Shown: positions 25,252-34,441, counted from the stretch's first letter. The stretch is 50,817 bases of DNA from an uncultured Bacteroidales bacterium (GCA_904501835.1 CAJGBW010000003.1:1-50817); one strand, 5' to 3'. Notes: generated by a model from the letters alone, not told the origin. Made by a program: numbers and translations.

Positions 25252-26097
25252 ATGCGCGACCATATCCGGGAACAGGCAGAGTATTTTTCCAACATTCCTT
25301 TGATTGAGAGGGGAGTGCGGGCCAGTGTGCATTTGGAGGCGCGGGCGGATGTCTTGTTTTGGGATACGCTTTTGCAGCGTTACCGTCCCGGGAAATACAA
25401 TTATATATATTATAGTAGGAGCCGTTATGGTGATAGGACAAGCGGGGTGAGTCAATGTCTTCAATATCGTCCTTATCTGTCCAAACGTTTTTTTATCTGC
25501 ATTGATAGCGATTTAAGGCCGTTTTATTCTCCGTCGTCTTGTAAGGTGTCTCATTTTATCTTGCAGACTTATTGCTATTCGTGGGAGAATCATTATTGTT
25601 GGGCCAAAGGATTGCAGCAGCGTTTCCAAAAGCGATTTTTGCGTGCTTCCGAGCAATTTGATTTTGAAAATTTTCTTTTGCAGCTATCTCGTTTGTTGTA
25701 TAAACCGTTCTTGCAACTGTTGTATGCACCGGAGGAAACGCAGCCTACTTTGCATCAAATCGGCCAATGCATCCCCATGCAACAGAAAAAGCATACTTTG
25801 TACGGCGGTGCCAAGGCTTTTCTTGCCAGAGTTCGTCGCAATCTCTCTCAACTTCCTGGTGCCGAGGAGCCTATTCCTCAATCGTATTATGACAAGGCTT
25901 CGGCTTGTGGTCTGACCCCGGATAATACCTATCTGCATTTTAGAGGGCACAATATTTATGATTTGGTTTGCCATATAGGAATGGTAATGTCCAAATGTAC
26001 GCATAGTCAGTTTGAGGATGAAGTTTTATTGAAATCGTGCCCGGACGCTGATTATGCTCAATTACAACGAATCAAACAAGATATGGAGGAACTTTGA
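25252..26097 (+). CDS. DUF4435/TOPRIM-like protein, candidate nuclease partner of the ATPase
   Basis: The 281-residue protein carries the hallmarks of a DUF4435-type TOPRIM fold: Glu29 in HLEARADVLFW (equivalent to the E of VEGxxDxxFW), then Asp85 and Asp87 in FICIDSDL, the DxD metal pair. A C-terminal RGHNIYDLVCHI resembles the conserved end motif of the family. In PARIS the effector AriB is a DUF4435/TOPRIM nuclease controlled by the ATPase AriA; here the ATPase gene ends one base upstream. The N-terminal Gly usually following Glu is Ala in this protein. The assignment is by motif and context only; a housekeeping role is possible. Confidence 0.65.
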   Translation: MRDHIREQAEYFSNIPLIERGVRASVHLEARADVLFWDTLLQRYRPGKYNYIYYSRSRYGDRTSGVSQCLQYRPYLSKRFFICIDSDLRPFYSPSSCKVSHFILQTYCYSWENHYCWAKGLQQRFQKRFLRASEQFDFENFLLQLSRLLYKPFLQLLYAPEETQPTLHQIGQCIPMQQKKHTLYGGAKAFLARVRRNLSQLPGAEEPIPQSYYDKASACGLTPDNTYLHFRGHNIYDLVCHIGMVMSKCTHSQFEDEVLLKSCPDADYAQLQRIKQDMEEL

Positions 26098-26099
26098 TT

Positions 26100-26945
26100 A
26101 TGTGGATTTGGTGCGCTGTGGCATCTGCGTTGATGCTGGGAATTTATGATGTGTTCAAGAAACAGGCCTTGGCGAAGAACAGTATCTTGATGGTGCTTTT
26201 TGCTTCGACCTCCCTTTCGGCCTTGTTTCTATCTCCTTTCTTGTTTACAGAACTGCTTGAGCATGAATGGCAGCTTGTGCTGAAATCTGCCATTGTTACG
26301 ATTTCCTGGGTGAGTGGTTTGGCAGGTATGAAATATCTTCCCTTGACGACGGCCGGTATCTTGAAAGCTTTCCGCCCTGTCTGTGTCGTGTTAATATCCG
26401 TATTGCTTTTGGGCGAGCGTCTCAACTTATGGCAAATCTGTGGTATTTCACTTGCTTTTGTGGCCTTGTTTATGTTGTCCTCGGCTTCTTCCAAGGAGGG
26501 CATACGTTTTACCCATAGCAAAGGCTTTTTCTATATGTGCATTTCCATCGTTTCCGGTGTGTGCAGCGCGTTGTTAGATAAATTCATCATGCAGGACATG
26601 CCTCCCTTGTATGTGCAGAGTCATTGTAATCTCTATATGACTTTGATGATGGCGCTGGTTTTACTGGGCAACGCTTTTTGGGATAAAAAGACCTCGGTGC
26701 GTTTTGTCTTTGACTGGCGCCTAATCATGATTGCCGTTTTTATTACCGGTGCGGACTTTCTTTATTTTTACGGATTGAGTTTGGATGGTGCCTTGCTTTC
26801 TGTCATTTCCATCACCCGCCGTCTTTCCGTGGTGGTAACCTTCATCTTGGGTGCCATCCTTTTCAGCGAACGCAATGTGGCTCGCAAAGCAATCTCCCTG
26901 GCCATCTTGCTCTGCGCCACCATCCTCCTTGTCATCGGCTCGTAA
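26100..26945 (+). CDS. EamA/DMT-family permease
   Basis: The 281-residue protein has about ten hydrophobic segments arranged as two EamA repeats. Typical text is KYLPLTTAGILKAFRPVCVVLISVL followed by LGERLNLWQICGISLAFVALFML in the first half, and SVISITRRLSVVVTFILGAILFSERN in the second. Members export metabolites or amino acids across the inner membrane; the substrate cannot be told. A TTG six bases upstream overlaps the previous stop; the ATG at 26100 is preferred. It lies two bases after the DUF4435 stop, so all three genes are probably one transcript ending at the terminator at 26984-27013. Confidence 0.87.
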   Translation: MWIWCAVASALMLGIYDVFKKQALAKNSILMVLFASTSLSALFLSPFLFTELLEHEWQLVLKSAIVTISWVSGLAGMKYLPLTTAGILKAFRPVCVVLISVLLLGERLNLWQICGISLAFVALFMLSSASSKEGIRFTHSKGFFYMCISIVSGVCSALLDKFIMQDMPPLYVQSHCNLYMTLMMALVLLGNAFWDKKTSVRFVFDWRLIMIAVFITGADFLYFYGLSLDGALLSVISITRRLSVVVTFILGAILFSERNVARKAISLAILLCATILLVIGS

Positions 26946-26983
26946 AAGTAGACTTTCTCTCTTGCTTTTTCGCGGCTTGATAC

Positions 26984-27013
26984 AAAAAAACCTCCCGCGA
27001 AGGAGGTCTTTTT
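26984..27013. terminator. Bidirectional terminator between the permease gene and carB
   Basis: cctcc (26991-26995) pairs with ggagg (27002-27006), extended by A-T pairs with one mismatch, with A-rich sequence before and TCTTTTT after. It separates two convergent operons. A second small dyad, accgat/atcggt, lies at about 27031-27046 on the carB side. Confidence 0.82.
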
Positions 27014-27060
27014 GATGGGTGGGTGTTGCACCGATTTTGATCGGTTTACACGCTATCGGC

Positions 27061-27101
27061 ACTTACGCCTTGTACAGCAGCAAACAACTTACGCCTTGTA
27101 C
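27061..27101. repeat. Duplicated carB 3' end (two 15-bp copies)
   Basis: acttacgccttgtac occurs at 27061-27075 and again at 27087-27101. The second copy contains the last codons and stop of carB (Tyr-Lys-Ala-stop); the first is a downstream echo separated by 11 bp. It looks like a small local duplication. Confidence 0.85.
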
Positions 27102-30100
27102 TCGTCCCAAGATTTGATGGAAATCTTTTCGTAAGGAACGGTGCAGAACGCCTTGATGAATGCAGAAGCCAGACGGCTGTTGGTAATCAAGGGAACGTTG
27201 TAGTCGATGGCCGCACGACGCATCTTGTAACCATTGGTCAACTCGTTGGAAGTGAAGTTCTTCGGGATGTTGATGACAAGGTCCACCTTGTGGTCGCGAA
27301 TCAAATCCAAAGCGCGAGGGAAGCGGTTGGAAGTAGCTTCCTCTGAAGGCCAAAGCGCTTTCAAGGCAGGAACGCCATTCTCACACAAGTATTTGCAAGT
27401 ACCATCGGTTGCATAAATCGTATAACCATTTTCAGCCAACAAACGGCAGGCAGGAAGCAAATCTGCTTTCTGCAAAGCGTCGCCGGAAGAAATGAATACA
27501 GACGTTTCAGGAATGCGCTGACCGACAGCCAACAAAGATTTCAACAACGCCTCTTCCACAGAGTCACCGATACAACCCACCTCACCGGTAGAAGTCATAT
27601 CCACACCCAAGACAGGGTCAGCATGGCCCAGACGAGAGAAGGAGAACTGCGACGCTTTCACACCCACGTATTCCAATTCAAAGGCATCCAACTCCACTTT
27701 CTCAGGATGCTCACCCAACATACAGCGGGTAGCCAAGTCAATAAAGTTGGTTTTCAACACTTTAGATACGAAGGGGAATGAACGGGATGCACGCAAGTTA
27801 CACTCAATCACTTTGATGTAGTTGTCAGTTGCCAAGAACTGAATGTTGAAAGGACCGGTAATGTTCAACTCCTTGGCGATGGCAGCAGAAATCTTGCGGA
27901 TACGTGCAGCCGTCTTGACATACAATTTCTGGGGAGGGAACTGCATGGTTGCGTCACCGGAGTGTACACCGGCAAACTCAACGTGTTCGGAGATGGCGTG
28001 TACCAAAACCTTACCCTCGTCAGCAACCGCATCAAACTCGATTTCCTTGCAACGCTGGATAAATGAACTGATTACGACAGGATGCTCTGCAGATACCTCT
28101 ACGGCCATTTCCAAGAACTTGCGCAAGTCTTCTTTGCTGTAGCAAACATTCATGGCTGCACCGGAAAGTACATAGGAAGGACGCACCAAGACAGGGAAAC
28201 CGACCTCATCCACGAATTTATCCACATCTTCCATGGTCGTAAGCTCGCTCCAACGAGGCTGGTCGATGCCCAATTTATCCACGATGGATGAGAATTTATT
28301 TCTATCCTCTGCACGGTCGATATTCTCGGCAGAAGTACCCAAAAGACGAATGCCGCTGCGCATCAAAGGCAAGGCCAGGTTGTTAGGAATCTGACCACCC
28401 ACGCTGACAATCACACCATAAGGTTTTTCAACCGAGCAGATATCCATAACGGCCTCGAAAGAAAGCTCGTCAAAGTACAATCTGTCGCAAGTATCGTAGT
28501 CGGTGGATACGGTCTCAGGGTTGCAGTTGATCATCACCGCTTTGTAGCCCTTGCGGCGCAAAGTCTGAATGGCATTCACACCACACCAGTCAAATTCCAC
28601 GCTGCTACCGATACGATATGCACCGGAGCCGAGTACGATTACCGTGCAGGAAGCGTCGTCCAAATTGGAGGCAACGTATTCGCTTCCGTAGGTCAAATAA
28701 AGATAGTTGCTCTTTCCGTGAGGGAAGGAGATGGTGTCAATCTGACGAATGGCAGGTTTGAGACCTTTACCCAGACGGAACTGACGAACCTCTGCTTCTG
28801 TCGTTTGAAGAACGCGCGCGATCTGGATATCAGAGAAACCTTGTTTTTTCGCCTGAACGAGCAAATTTTCGCTCAAATTCTCCAGACTTCCGCAAGCTTT
28901 CAACTCAGCAAGGGTAGATTGAATATTGGCCAAGGCGTCGATGAACCATTTGTCAATTTTGGTCAAGTCGCAAATGCGCTCAACGCTATATCCTGCATCA
29001 AAAGCAGCTGCGATGGCAAATACACGGGTGTCAGTCGGGTGAGCAAGCGCGTAATCAAGGTCGTTGCACTCGAAAGGTTTGTTGCATACAAAACCATTGG
29101 CACCCTGTCCAATCATACGGAGACCTTTCTGAATCGCCTCTTCGAAACTCTGACCGATGGCCATGATTTCGCCGACACTCTTCATGCTGGTACCAATTTC
29201 ACGGGAAACACCGCGGAATTTTGCCAAGTCCCAGCGAGGGATTTTACAAATGATATAATCCGGAGCAGGCTCATAACCCAACAAACTCTTACCGGTGGAT
29301 GCGTTCTCGATTTCATCCAAATTGTAACCCAAACCGATTTTCGCCGCTACGAAAGCAAGAGGATAACCGGTCGCTTTGGAAGCAAGTGCAGAAGAACGGC
29401 TCAAACGAGCGTTCACCTCAATCACGCGATAATCGCTTCCATCGGGGCAGAATGCATACTGAATGTTACATTCACCCACAATGCCCAAGTGGCGAACCAC
29501 ATCCAAAGAAAGGCCACGCAAATAATCCAATTCAGATTGTTTGAGACTCTGTGAAGGAGCCACAACGATACTTTCACCTGTATGGATACCCAGGGGGTCA
29601 AAGTTTTCCATATTACAGATGACAGCCAAATTGTCTTGGGCGTCACGCACAACCTCAAATTCAATCTCTTTCCATCCCTTCAATGATTTTTCAACCAATA
29701 CCTGGGGAGAGTAAGAGAAGGCGTTGCGGCAGATGGTATCCAATTGTTCTTCGGTGTCGCAGAATCCTGAACCCAAACCACCCAGTGCGTAGGCAGCACG
29801 TACGATGACAGGATAACCTACCTCTTTGGCAGCCGCGCGTGCATCTTCCAAAGTGGTTGCTGCCACAGATTTAATGGTTTTTACATTGATTTCGTCCAAT
29901 CTCTCGACAAAGAGTTCTCGGTCTTCCGTGTCGATAATCGATTGTACCGGCGTACCCAATACACGCACACCATTTTCTTCCAAAATGCCTTTCTCGTAGA
30001 GTTCTACACCGCAGTTCAAAGCGGTCTGTCCGCCAAAAGAAAGCAGGATACCTTGAGGTTTTTCCTTTTTGATAACCTTTTCTACAAAGTATGGGGTTAC

Positions 30101-30301
30101 CGGAAGAAAATAAATCTTGTCGGCAACACCTTCAGAAGTTTGCACGGTGGCAATGTTGGGGTTAATCAAGATGGTCTCGATTCCTTCCTCGCGCAGGGCT
30201 TTAAGTGCCTGCGATCCGCTGTAGTCAAATTCTCCGGCTTGTCCGATTTTCAAAGCTCCAGAGCCGAGCAGCAATACTTTTTTCAAACTTTTGTCTATCA
30301 T
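27089..30301 (-). CDS. carB: Carbamoyl-phosphate synthase large subunit
   Basis: CarB makes carbamoyl phosphate from bicarbonate, ATP and ammonia supplied by the small subunit. The 1070-residue protein is full length: two ATP-grasp halves (for example VLLLGSGALKIGQAGEFDYSG near the start and VIVLGSGAYRIGSSVEFDWCG at the second), an oligomerisation domain, and a C-terminal MGS-like allosteric domain (LLAENGYTIYATDGT, INIPKNF). The frame continues 57 nt further upstream into argH, but the ATG at 30301 gives the canonical MIDKSLKKVLLLGSG start, 13 nt after the argH stop. It is the last gene of the arginine operon. No carA is in the window, so the glutaminase subunit must be elsewhere. Confidence 0.96.
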   Translation of the reverse strand: MIDKSLKKVLLLGSGALKIGQAGEFDYSGSQALKALREEGIETILINPNIATVQTSEGVADKIYFLPVTPYFVEKVIKKEKPQGILLSFGGQTALNCGVELYEKGILEENGVRVLGTPVQSIIDTEDRELFVERLDEINVKTIKSVAATTLEDARAAAKEVGYPVIVRAAYALGGLGSGFCDTEEQLDTICRNAFSYSPQVLVEKSLKGWKEIEFEVVRDAQDNLAVICNMENFDPLGIHTGESIVVAPSQSLKQSELDYLRGLSLDVVRHLGIVGECNIQYAFCPDGSDYRVIEVNARLSRSSALASKATGYPLAFVAAKIGLGYNLDEIENASTGKSLLGYEPAPDYIICKIPRWDLAKFRGVSREIGTSMKSVGEIMAIGQSFEEAIQKGLRMIGQGANGFVCNKPFECNDLDYALAHPTDTRVFAIAAAFDAGYSVERICDLTKIDKWFIDALANIQSTLAELKACGSLENLSENLLVQAKKQGFSDIQIARVLQTTEAEVRQFRLGKGLKPAIRQIDTISFPHGKSNYLYLTYGSEYVASNLDDASCTVIVLGSGAYRIGSSVEFDWCGVNAIQTLRRKGYKAVMINCNPETVSTDYDTCDRLYFDELSFEAVMDICSVEKPYGVIVSVGGQIPNNLALPLMRSGIRLLGTSAENIDRAEDRNKFSSIVDKLGIDQPRWSELTTMEDVDKFVDEVGFPVLVRPSYVLSGAAMNVCYSKEDLRKFLEMAVEVSAEHPVVISSFIQRCKEIEFDAVADEGKVLVHAISEHVEFAGVHSGDATMQFPPQKLYVKTAARIRKISAAIAKELNITGPFNIQFLATDNYIKVIECNLRASRSFPFVSKVLKTNFIDLATRCMLGEHPEKVELDAFELEYVGVKASQFSFSRLGHADPVLGVDMTSTGEVGCIGDSVEEALLKSLLAVGQRIPETSVFISSGDALQKADLLPACRLLAENGYTIYATDGTCKYLCENGVPALKALWPSEEATSNRFPRALDLIRDHKVDLVINIPKNFTSNELTNGYKMRRAAIDYNVPLITNSRLASAFIKAFCTVPYEKISIKSWDEYKA

Positions 30302-30314
30302 ATTTTCAAAGGTT

Positions 30315-31631
30315 TTATTCAAATAAGGCGGCAGACATTTTTTCTGCGATTTTATCATTGCAGAGATTTCCCAAGCTGCCGATATGGGTGTGTTTCAAAT
30401 CTGATGCTTTCAAACTGTCCGATGAGCCACCGCTGTAGCAAAAACGTCCCTCGTTTACCTCGATACCTACCTGTTTGTAAGCCTCGCGGAAGGGGAGTCC
30501 CTCCAAGGTGCGCTTGTTGACTTCCTCGACGGTAAACAAATAGTCGTACAAAGATGCGCCCAAAATATGTTCGTTCACCTCAATGTGTTCCAACATATAG
30601 CGAGCCATATCCAGACACTCGTGCATAAGTTCCAAGGCGGGGAAGAGAATGTCTTTCAGCAATTGATATTCACGATGATAACCGTGAGGCATATTGCTGC
30701 AAAGCAAGGCAATCTCATTTTCGCAGGAAAGGATGCGGTTGCATTTGCCACGCATGATTTCCCACACATCCGGATTCTTTTTGTGAGGCATGATGCTCGA
30801 ACCGGTCGTCAATTCGTCAGGGAAGCGGATAAATCCATAATTGGGGCACATATACATACAGCAATCCGCCGCGAACTTATTGAGTGTCAAGGCAATACTA
30901 CCGATGGCTGAAGCTACGCTGCGCTCGGACTTACCGCGACTCAACTGGGCGGCAACACTGTTGTAATTGGGATATGCAAAACCCAACAGACGGGTGGTCA
31001 TTTCTCTATCCAAAGGGAAGGAGTTGCCATAACCCGCTGCCGAGCCGAGAGGGTTCTGATTGACTACCTTGTAGGCCCCTCCCAGCATATACATATCATC
31101 CACCAGACTTTCCGCGTAGGCGCCAAACCACATGCCGAAGGAAGAGGGCATGGCTATTTGGGCGTGCGTATAACCCGGAAGCAGTACTTCCTTGTACTTT
31201 TCACTGAGGGATTGCAGGGTGCCGAACAGGGCATAGACCTCATCGCGAAGTTCTTTGAGTTCGTCTCGCAGAAAAAGTTTAACGTCCACCAACACCTGGT
31301 CGTTGCGGCTGCGTCCCGAGTGAATTTTCTTGCCCAGGTCGCCATATTTTCTTGTCAGCAGCAATTCTACCTGTGAATGAATGTCCTCTACGTCATCTTC
31401 CAATACGAAATTTCCCTCTTCAATGCTTTGGGCAATTTCCTCCAGACCGACCAAGAGTGTTTTTAATTCTTCTTCACTCAACAGACCAATGCTGCACAAC
31501 ATCTGGATATGGGCCTTGGAGCCTTGCACATCGTAACGGGCCAATTTCCTATCGAGAATGCGGTCATTCCCGACAGTAAACTGCTCAACCTTTTCGGTGG
31601 CCGTTGTGCCTTTATTCCATAATGTCGCCAT
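30315..31631 (-). CDS. argH: Argininosuccinate lyase
   Basis: ArgH splits argininosuccinate into arginine and fumarate, the last step of the pathway. The 438-residue protein carries HSGRSRNDQV (104-113), LPGYTHAQIAMP (151-162) and the superfamily signature GSSIMPHKKNPD at 277-288 with the catalytic serine. Its first 20 bases overlap the 3' end of argE, indicating translational coupling. The C-terminus contains the short tail QVGIEVNEGRF and GGSSDSLKASDL, slightly abbreviated compared with some homologues. Confidence 0.96.
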   Translation of the reverse strand: MATLWNKGTTATEKVEQFTVGNDRILDRKLARYDVQGSKAHIQMLCSIGLLSEEELKTLLVGLEEIAQSIEEGNFVLEDDVEDIHSQVELLLTRKYGDLGKKIHSGRSRNDQVLVDVKLFLRDELKELRDEVYALFGTLQSLSEKYKEVLLPGYTHAQIAMPSSFGMWFGAYAESLVDDMYMLGGAYKVVNQNPLGSAAGYGNSFPLDREMTTRLLGFAYPNYNSVAAQLSRGKSERSVASAIGSIALTLNKFAADCCMYMCPNYGFIRFPDELTTGSSIMPHKKNPDVWEIMRGKCNRILSCENEIALLCSNMPHGYHREYQLLKDILFPALELMHECLDMARYMLEHIEVNEHILGASLYDYLFTVEEVNKRTLEGLPFREAYKQVGIEVNEGRFCYSGGSSDSLKASDLKHTHIGSLGNLCNDKIAEKMSAALFE

Positions 31632-32703
31632 AAAACTTATCTATAAAGCGTATATATTTTTCAATTCCGTCTTCAATTTCGCTCACCTTGATATATTCGT
31701 CGGCTTGGTGTGAGCGTCTGGAGTCTCCCGGCCCCATTTTAATCGCATCGCTACTGATACGAATCCAATCCGACGTTGTGGGGGAGGAGAAACATTCCCA
31801 TCCCAATTCTTCTACTGTTTTTAGCAGCAAGGAGCCTTCGCGGGTTGCAGAAGAGCGATTCTTCAGATTGCGGGCCTTTAATTCTGATTGGCAAAATGCC
31901 TGCAACTGATTGAGTATCTCTTCATTGCTGTAAGCCTCTGTCGGCCTGATATCCACGACAAAATGGCAACTGTCAGGGATGACATTGTGGGCCGTGCCCG
32001 CTTCTATCTGGGTGACATTGAGTTTAACTTTTCCCATTTTGGGAGAAAGTTTCTCAAACTGGTAGGCTCGCAGCGCTGCAATGTCTTCCACCGCTTTGTA
32101 AAGGGCATTGACTCCTTCTTCACGGGCGGCGTGTCCGCTGACTCCCTGGGCGTAGCCATCTATTACCAGCAAGCCTCGTTCGGAGGTGGCGACTTTCATG
32201 CCCGTAGGTTCTCCGATAATCACCCAATCCGGCAGGGGAAAGTCCGGAGACTGTGCCAAAAATCCATCCGTGAACAGCCATTGCGTGCCGTCGCAGCCCG
32301 ATCTTTCTTCTTCGCGGGAAAGAATGAGCATGAGGTTGATGGGCAATACCTTATTATAATAATAGGAGAAGGCGGCAATCATAGACACAACGCTGGCGCC
32401 ATCGTCATTGGAGCCAAGTCCATAAATGATTTCCTCATCCTGTCCGGGATCAAAAGGGTTGCGGGTGTAACTTGCTGCCGGAGGGACCGTATCAATATGA
32501 GCGTCCAGCGCCAAGGTCTTTTTTGCCGGATCGAAGTGGCGGTTGAGCGCCAGGATATTTCCATTCTGCACGCTGTACGCAATGCCTTCCTTTTGCAGGA
32601 AACGACCAATGACTTGCGCCACAGCCTCTTCCTCAAAGGAAATGGAGGGCGTGGCAATCATTTCGCGCAGCAATTGCAGATATTTGGAACTATCTATCAT
32701 CAT
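31612..32703 (-). CDS. argE: M20-family deacylase, predicted N-succinyl- (or N-acetyl-)citrulline/ornithine deacylase
   Basis: The 363-residue M20 metallopeptidase-type protein has the two-zinc site: His69 and Asp71 in LDAHIDTVPP, Asp100/101 in GSNDDGAS, the catalytic Glu cluster 131-133 (REEERSG), and IIGEPTGMK. In pathways with an N-acyl-ornithine transcarbamylase this enzyme removes the acyl group after carbamoylation, from N-succinylcitrulline or N-acetylcitrulline, rather than from ornithine. The Ser90 transcarbamylase next door favours the succinyl substrate. The start overlaps the argB stop (ATGA). An alternative ATG lies one codon downstream. Confidence 0.88.
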   Translation of the reverse strand: MMIDSSKYLQLLREMIATPSISFEEEAVAQVIGRFLQKEGIAYSVQNGNILALNRHFDPAKKTLALDAHIDTVPPAASYTRNPFDPGQDEEIIYGLGSNDDGASVVSMIAAFSYYYNKVLPINLMLILSREEERSGCDGTQWLFTDGFLAQSPDFPLPDWVIIGEPTGMKVATSERGLLVIDGYAQGVSGHAAREEGVNALYKAVEDIAALRAYQFEKLSPKMGKVKLNVTQIEAGTAHNVIPDSCHFVVDIRPTEAYSNEEILNQLQAFCQSELKARNLKNRSSATREGSLLLKTVEELGWECFSSPTTSDWIRISSDAIKMGPGDSRRSHQADEYIKVSEIEDGIEKYIRFIDKFYGDIME

Positions 32704-33485
32704 TCATCCAAACTTAATGTGGTTCCGCTTTCGGTGGTGAGATCTTCGCTGGAGCGTATCACCACAGAGGCAGCCCCTTCTTTCAGGGCTTTGAATGAGT
32801 TTTCCAATTTGGGAATCATTCCGGCATCCACCACTCCATCCTGTACCAATTGCTTGAAATAGGAAGGGGTGATATGGGGAATGACGCTCTCATCGTCATC
32901 TTTATCCATCAGTACGCCTTTCTTTTCAAAGCAGCACAACAGGGTGGCTCCCAATGCGGAGGCAACGCTGGAGGCAATGGTGTCGGCGTTGGTATTGAGC
33001 AAATTTCCTTTTCCATCGTGGTTGATGGCACAAAAGACAGGGGTAATGCCCAGAGATAAAAGCTGGTGGATGAAGGCCGTATTGACACTCTCTTTCTTTA
33101 CATCTCCCACAAAACCGTAATCAACGACCGTTACGCCGTCGAGCAAGGTTCTCGGAGGGCGTTTTTCTGCTTTGATGACAGAGGCATCACAGCCGGAGAG
33201 ACCAATCGCATTGCAACCATTCTGCTGCAATAGGGCAGTAACATGCTTGTTGCACCAGCCGGCATACACCATGGTAACCACTTTGAGGGTTTCCTCATCG
33301 GTGACGCGGCGGCCTTCGATTTTGATCGGCGTCTGTCCCAAGGCCTTTTGGATGGCAGAGGCCATTACGCCCCCTCCATGTACCAACACTTTCGGACCTT
33401 CCATGGCCGCAAAATCCTGACAAAACGACTGCAACAATGCCTCGTTGTCAACGACATTTCCACCTATTTTGACAACCTTTATCAT
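32700..33485 (-). CDS. argB: N-acylglutamate kinase (ArgB family)
   Basis: ArgB phosphorylates the side-chain carboxylate of N-acetyl- or N-succinylglutamate. The 261-residue amino-acid-kinase fold protein has VKIGGNVV at the N-terminus, LVHGGGVMAS with the HGGG loop at about 36-39, GLSGCDASVI, and the ATP-site segment LNTNADTIASSVASALGA. Its start overlaps the stop of argF' by one base (TAATG). Enzymes of this operon type probably act on the succinylated intermediate; that follows from the transcarbamylase, not from ArgB itself. Confidence 0.93.
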   Translation of the reverse strand: MIKVVKIGGNVVDNEALLQSFCQDFAAMEGPKVLVHGGGVMASAIQKALGQTPIKIEGRRVTDEETLKVVTMVYAGWCNKHVTALLQQNGCNAIGLSGCDASVIKAEKRPPRTLLDGVTVVDYGFVGDVKKESVNTAFIHQLLSLGITPVFCAINHDGKGNLLNTNADTIASSVASALGATLLCCFEKKGVLMDKDDDESVIPHITPSYFKQLVQDGVVDAGMIPKLENSFKALKEGAASVVIRSSEDLTTESGTTLSLDE

Positions 33486-34441
33486 TATTTATTGTCTTCC
33501 AATATCATTTTCAAAACGGTTTGAGCCGATACAACGCGATTGGCGGCCTCTGGAATGACCAATGAGGTCGGCGCTTCGATGACATCATCCGTTACAATCA
33601 TATTTCTTCTTACGGGCAGGCAGTGCATAAAGAAAGCATTGTTGGTCAGAGCCATTTTTTCGCTGCTGATGGTCCAACTTCTGTCTTGATTCAGCACCTT
33701 ACCGTAATTGTCTCCTTCGTACGCAGACCAGTTTTTTGCATAGACAAAATCCGCTCCTTCCAAGGCTTCATCCTGATTGTGGGTAACGCGGGCGTTGCCG
33801 ACAAACTCGGGCGCAAGGTCGTATCCCTCAGGATTGGCAATCACAAAATCATATCCTGTCATATTCAATCCTTCAGCAAAGGAATTGGGAACCGCCTGGG
33901 GAAGGGCTTTGGGATGGGGAGCCCAGGTAAGTACGACTTTGGGGCGCGTGGTCTTCTTGTACTCCTCAATGGTAATCAAGTCGGCAAAAGTCTGTAAGGG
34001 ATGGCGGGTGGCAGCCTCCATACTGAAGACAGGTTTGCCGGAATGTTGTATGAACTGGTTGAGTATCACTTCATTATAATCATCTTCTTTGCTTTCAAAA
34101 CGAGCAAAGGAGCGTACGCCAATCACATCGCAGTAGCTTGCCATGACAGGAATGGCTTCCAAGAGGTGTTCGCTCTTGTCGCCGTCCATAATGACGCCTC
34201 TTTCCGTTTCCAATTTCCAGGCACCCTGGTTTACGTCCAACACAATGACGTTCATACCCAAATTCAGCGCCGCTTTCTGGGTGCTCAAACGGGTACGCAA
34301 ACTGTTGTTGAAGAACACCAGCAGGGCCGTCTTGTTCTCTCCCAAAGCCTTGTCGGCATAGGGATTTTCCTTTACATATTTTGCGGCCATCAAGGCGTTT
34401 TTCAAATCACCCAATTGCGTGATGCTGGTAAAATGTCTCAT
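33485..34441 (-). CDS. argF': N-succinylornithine transcarbamylase (ArgF')
   Basis: The 318-residue protein transfers the carbamoyl group to an N-acylated ornithine, not free ornithine. It has the carbamoyl-phosphate site NNSLRTRLS, HPLQTFADL and HCLPVRRN, and the conserved segment LNLGMNVIVLDVNQGAWKLE shared with the Bacteroides fragilis enzyme. Residue 90, in GDKSEHL, is Ser. In the characterised family this position discriminates substrates: Pro in the B. fragilis succinyl enzyme, Glu in the Xanthomonas acetyl enzyme, and Ser engineered into the latter converts it to succinyl specificity. Succinylornithine is therefore predicted. The ATG at 34441 overlaps the argD stop; a start 18 nt upstream would lie inside argD. 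Confidence 0.92.
   Translation of the reverse strand: MRHFTSITQLGDLKNALMAAKYVKENPYADKALGENKTALLVFFNNSLRTRLSTQKAALNLGMNVIVLDVNQGAWKLETERGVIMDGDKSEHLLEAIPVMASYCDVIGVRSFARFESKEDDYNEVILNQFIQHSGKPVFSMEAATRHPLQTFADLITIEEYKKTTRPKVVLTWAPHPKALPQAVPNSFAEGLNMTGYDFVIANPEGYDLAPEFVGNARVTHNQDEALEGADFVYAKNWSAYEGDNYGKVLNQDRSWTISSEKMALTNNAFFMHCLPVRRNMIVTDDVIEAPTSLVIPEAANRVVSAQTVLKMILEDNK

Noticed and set aside
28718..29554. 278-codon open frame opposite carB
   Set aside because: Shadow of carB codon usage; translation shows no domain.
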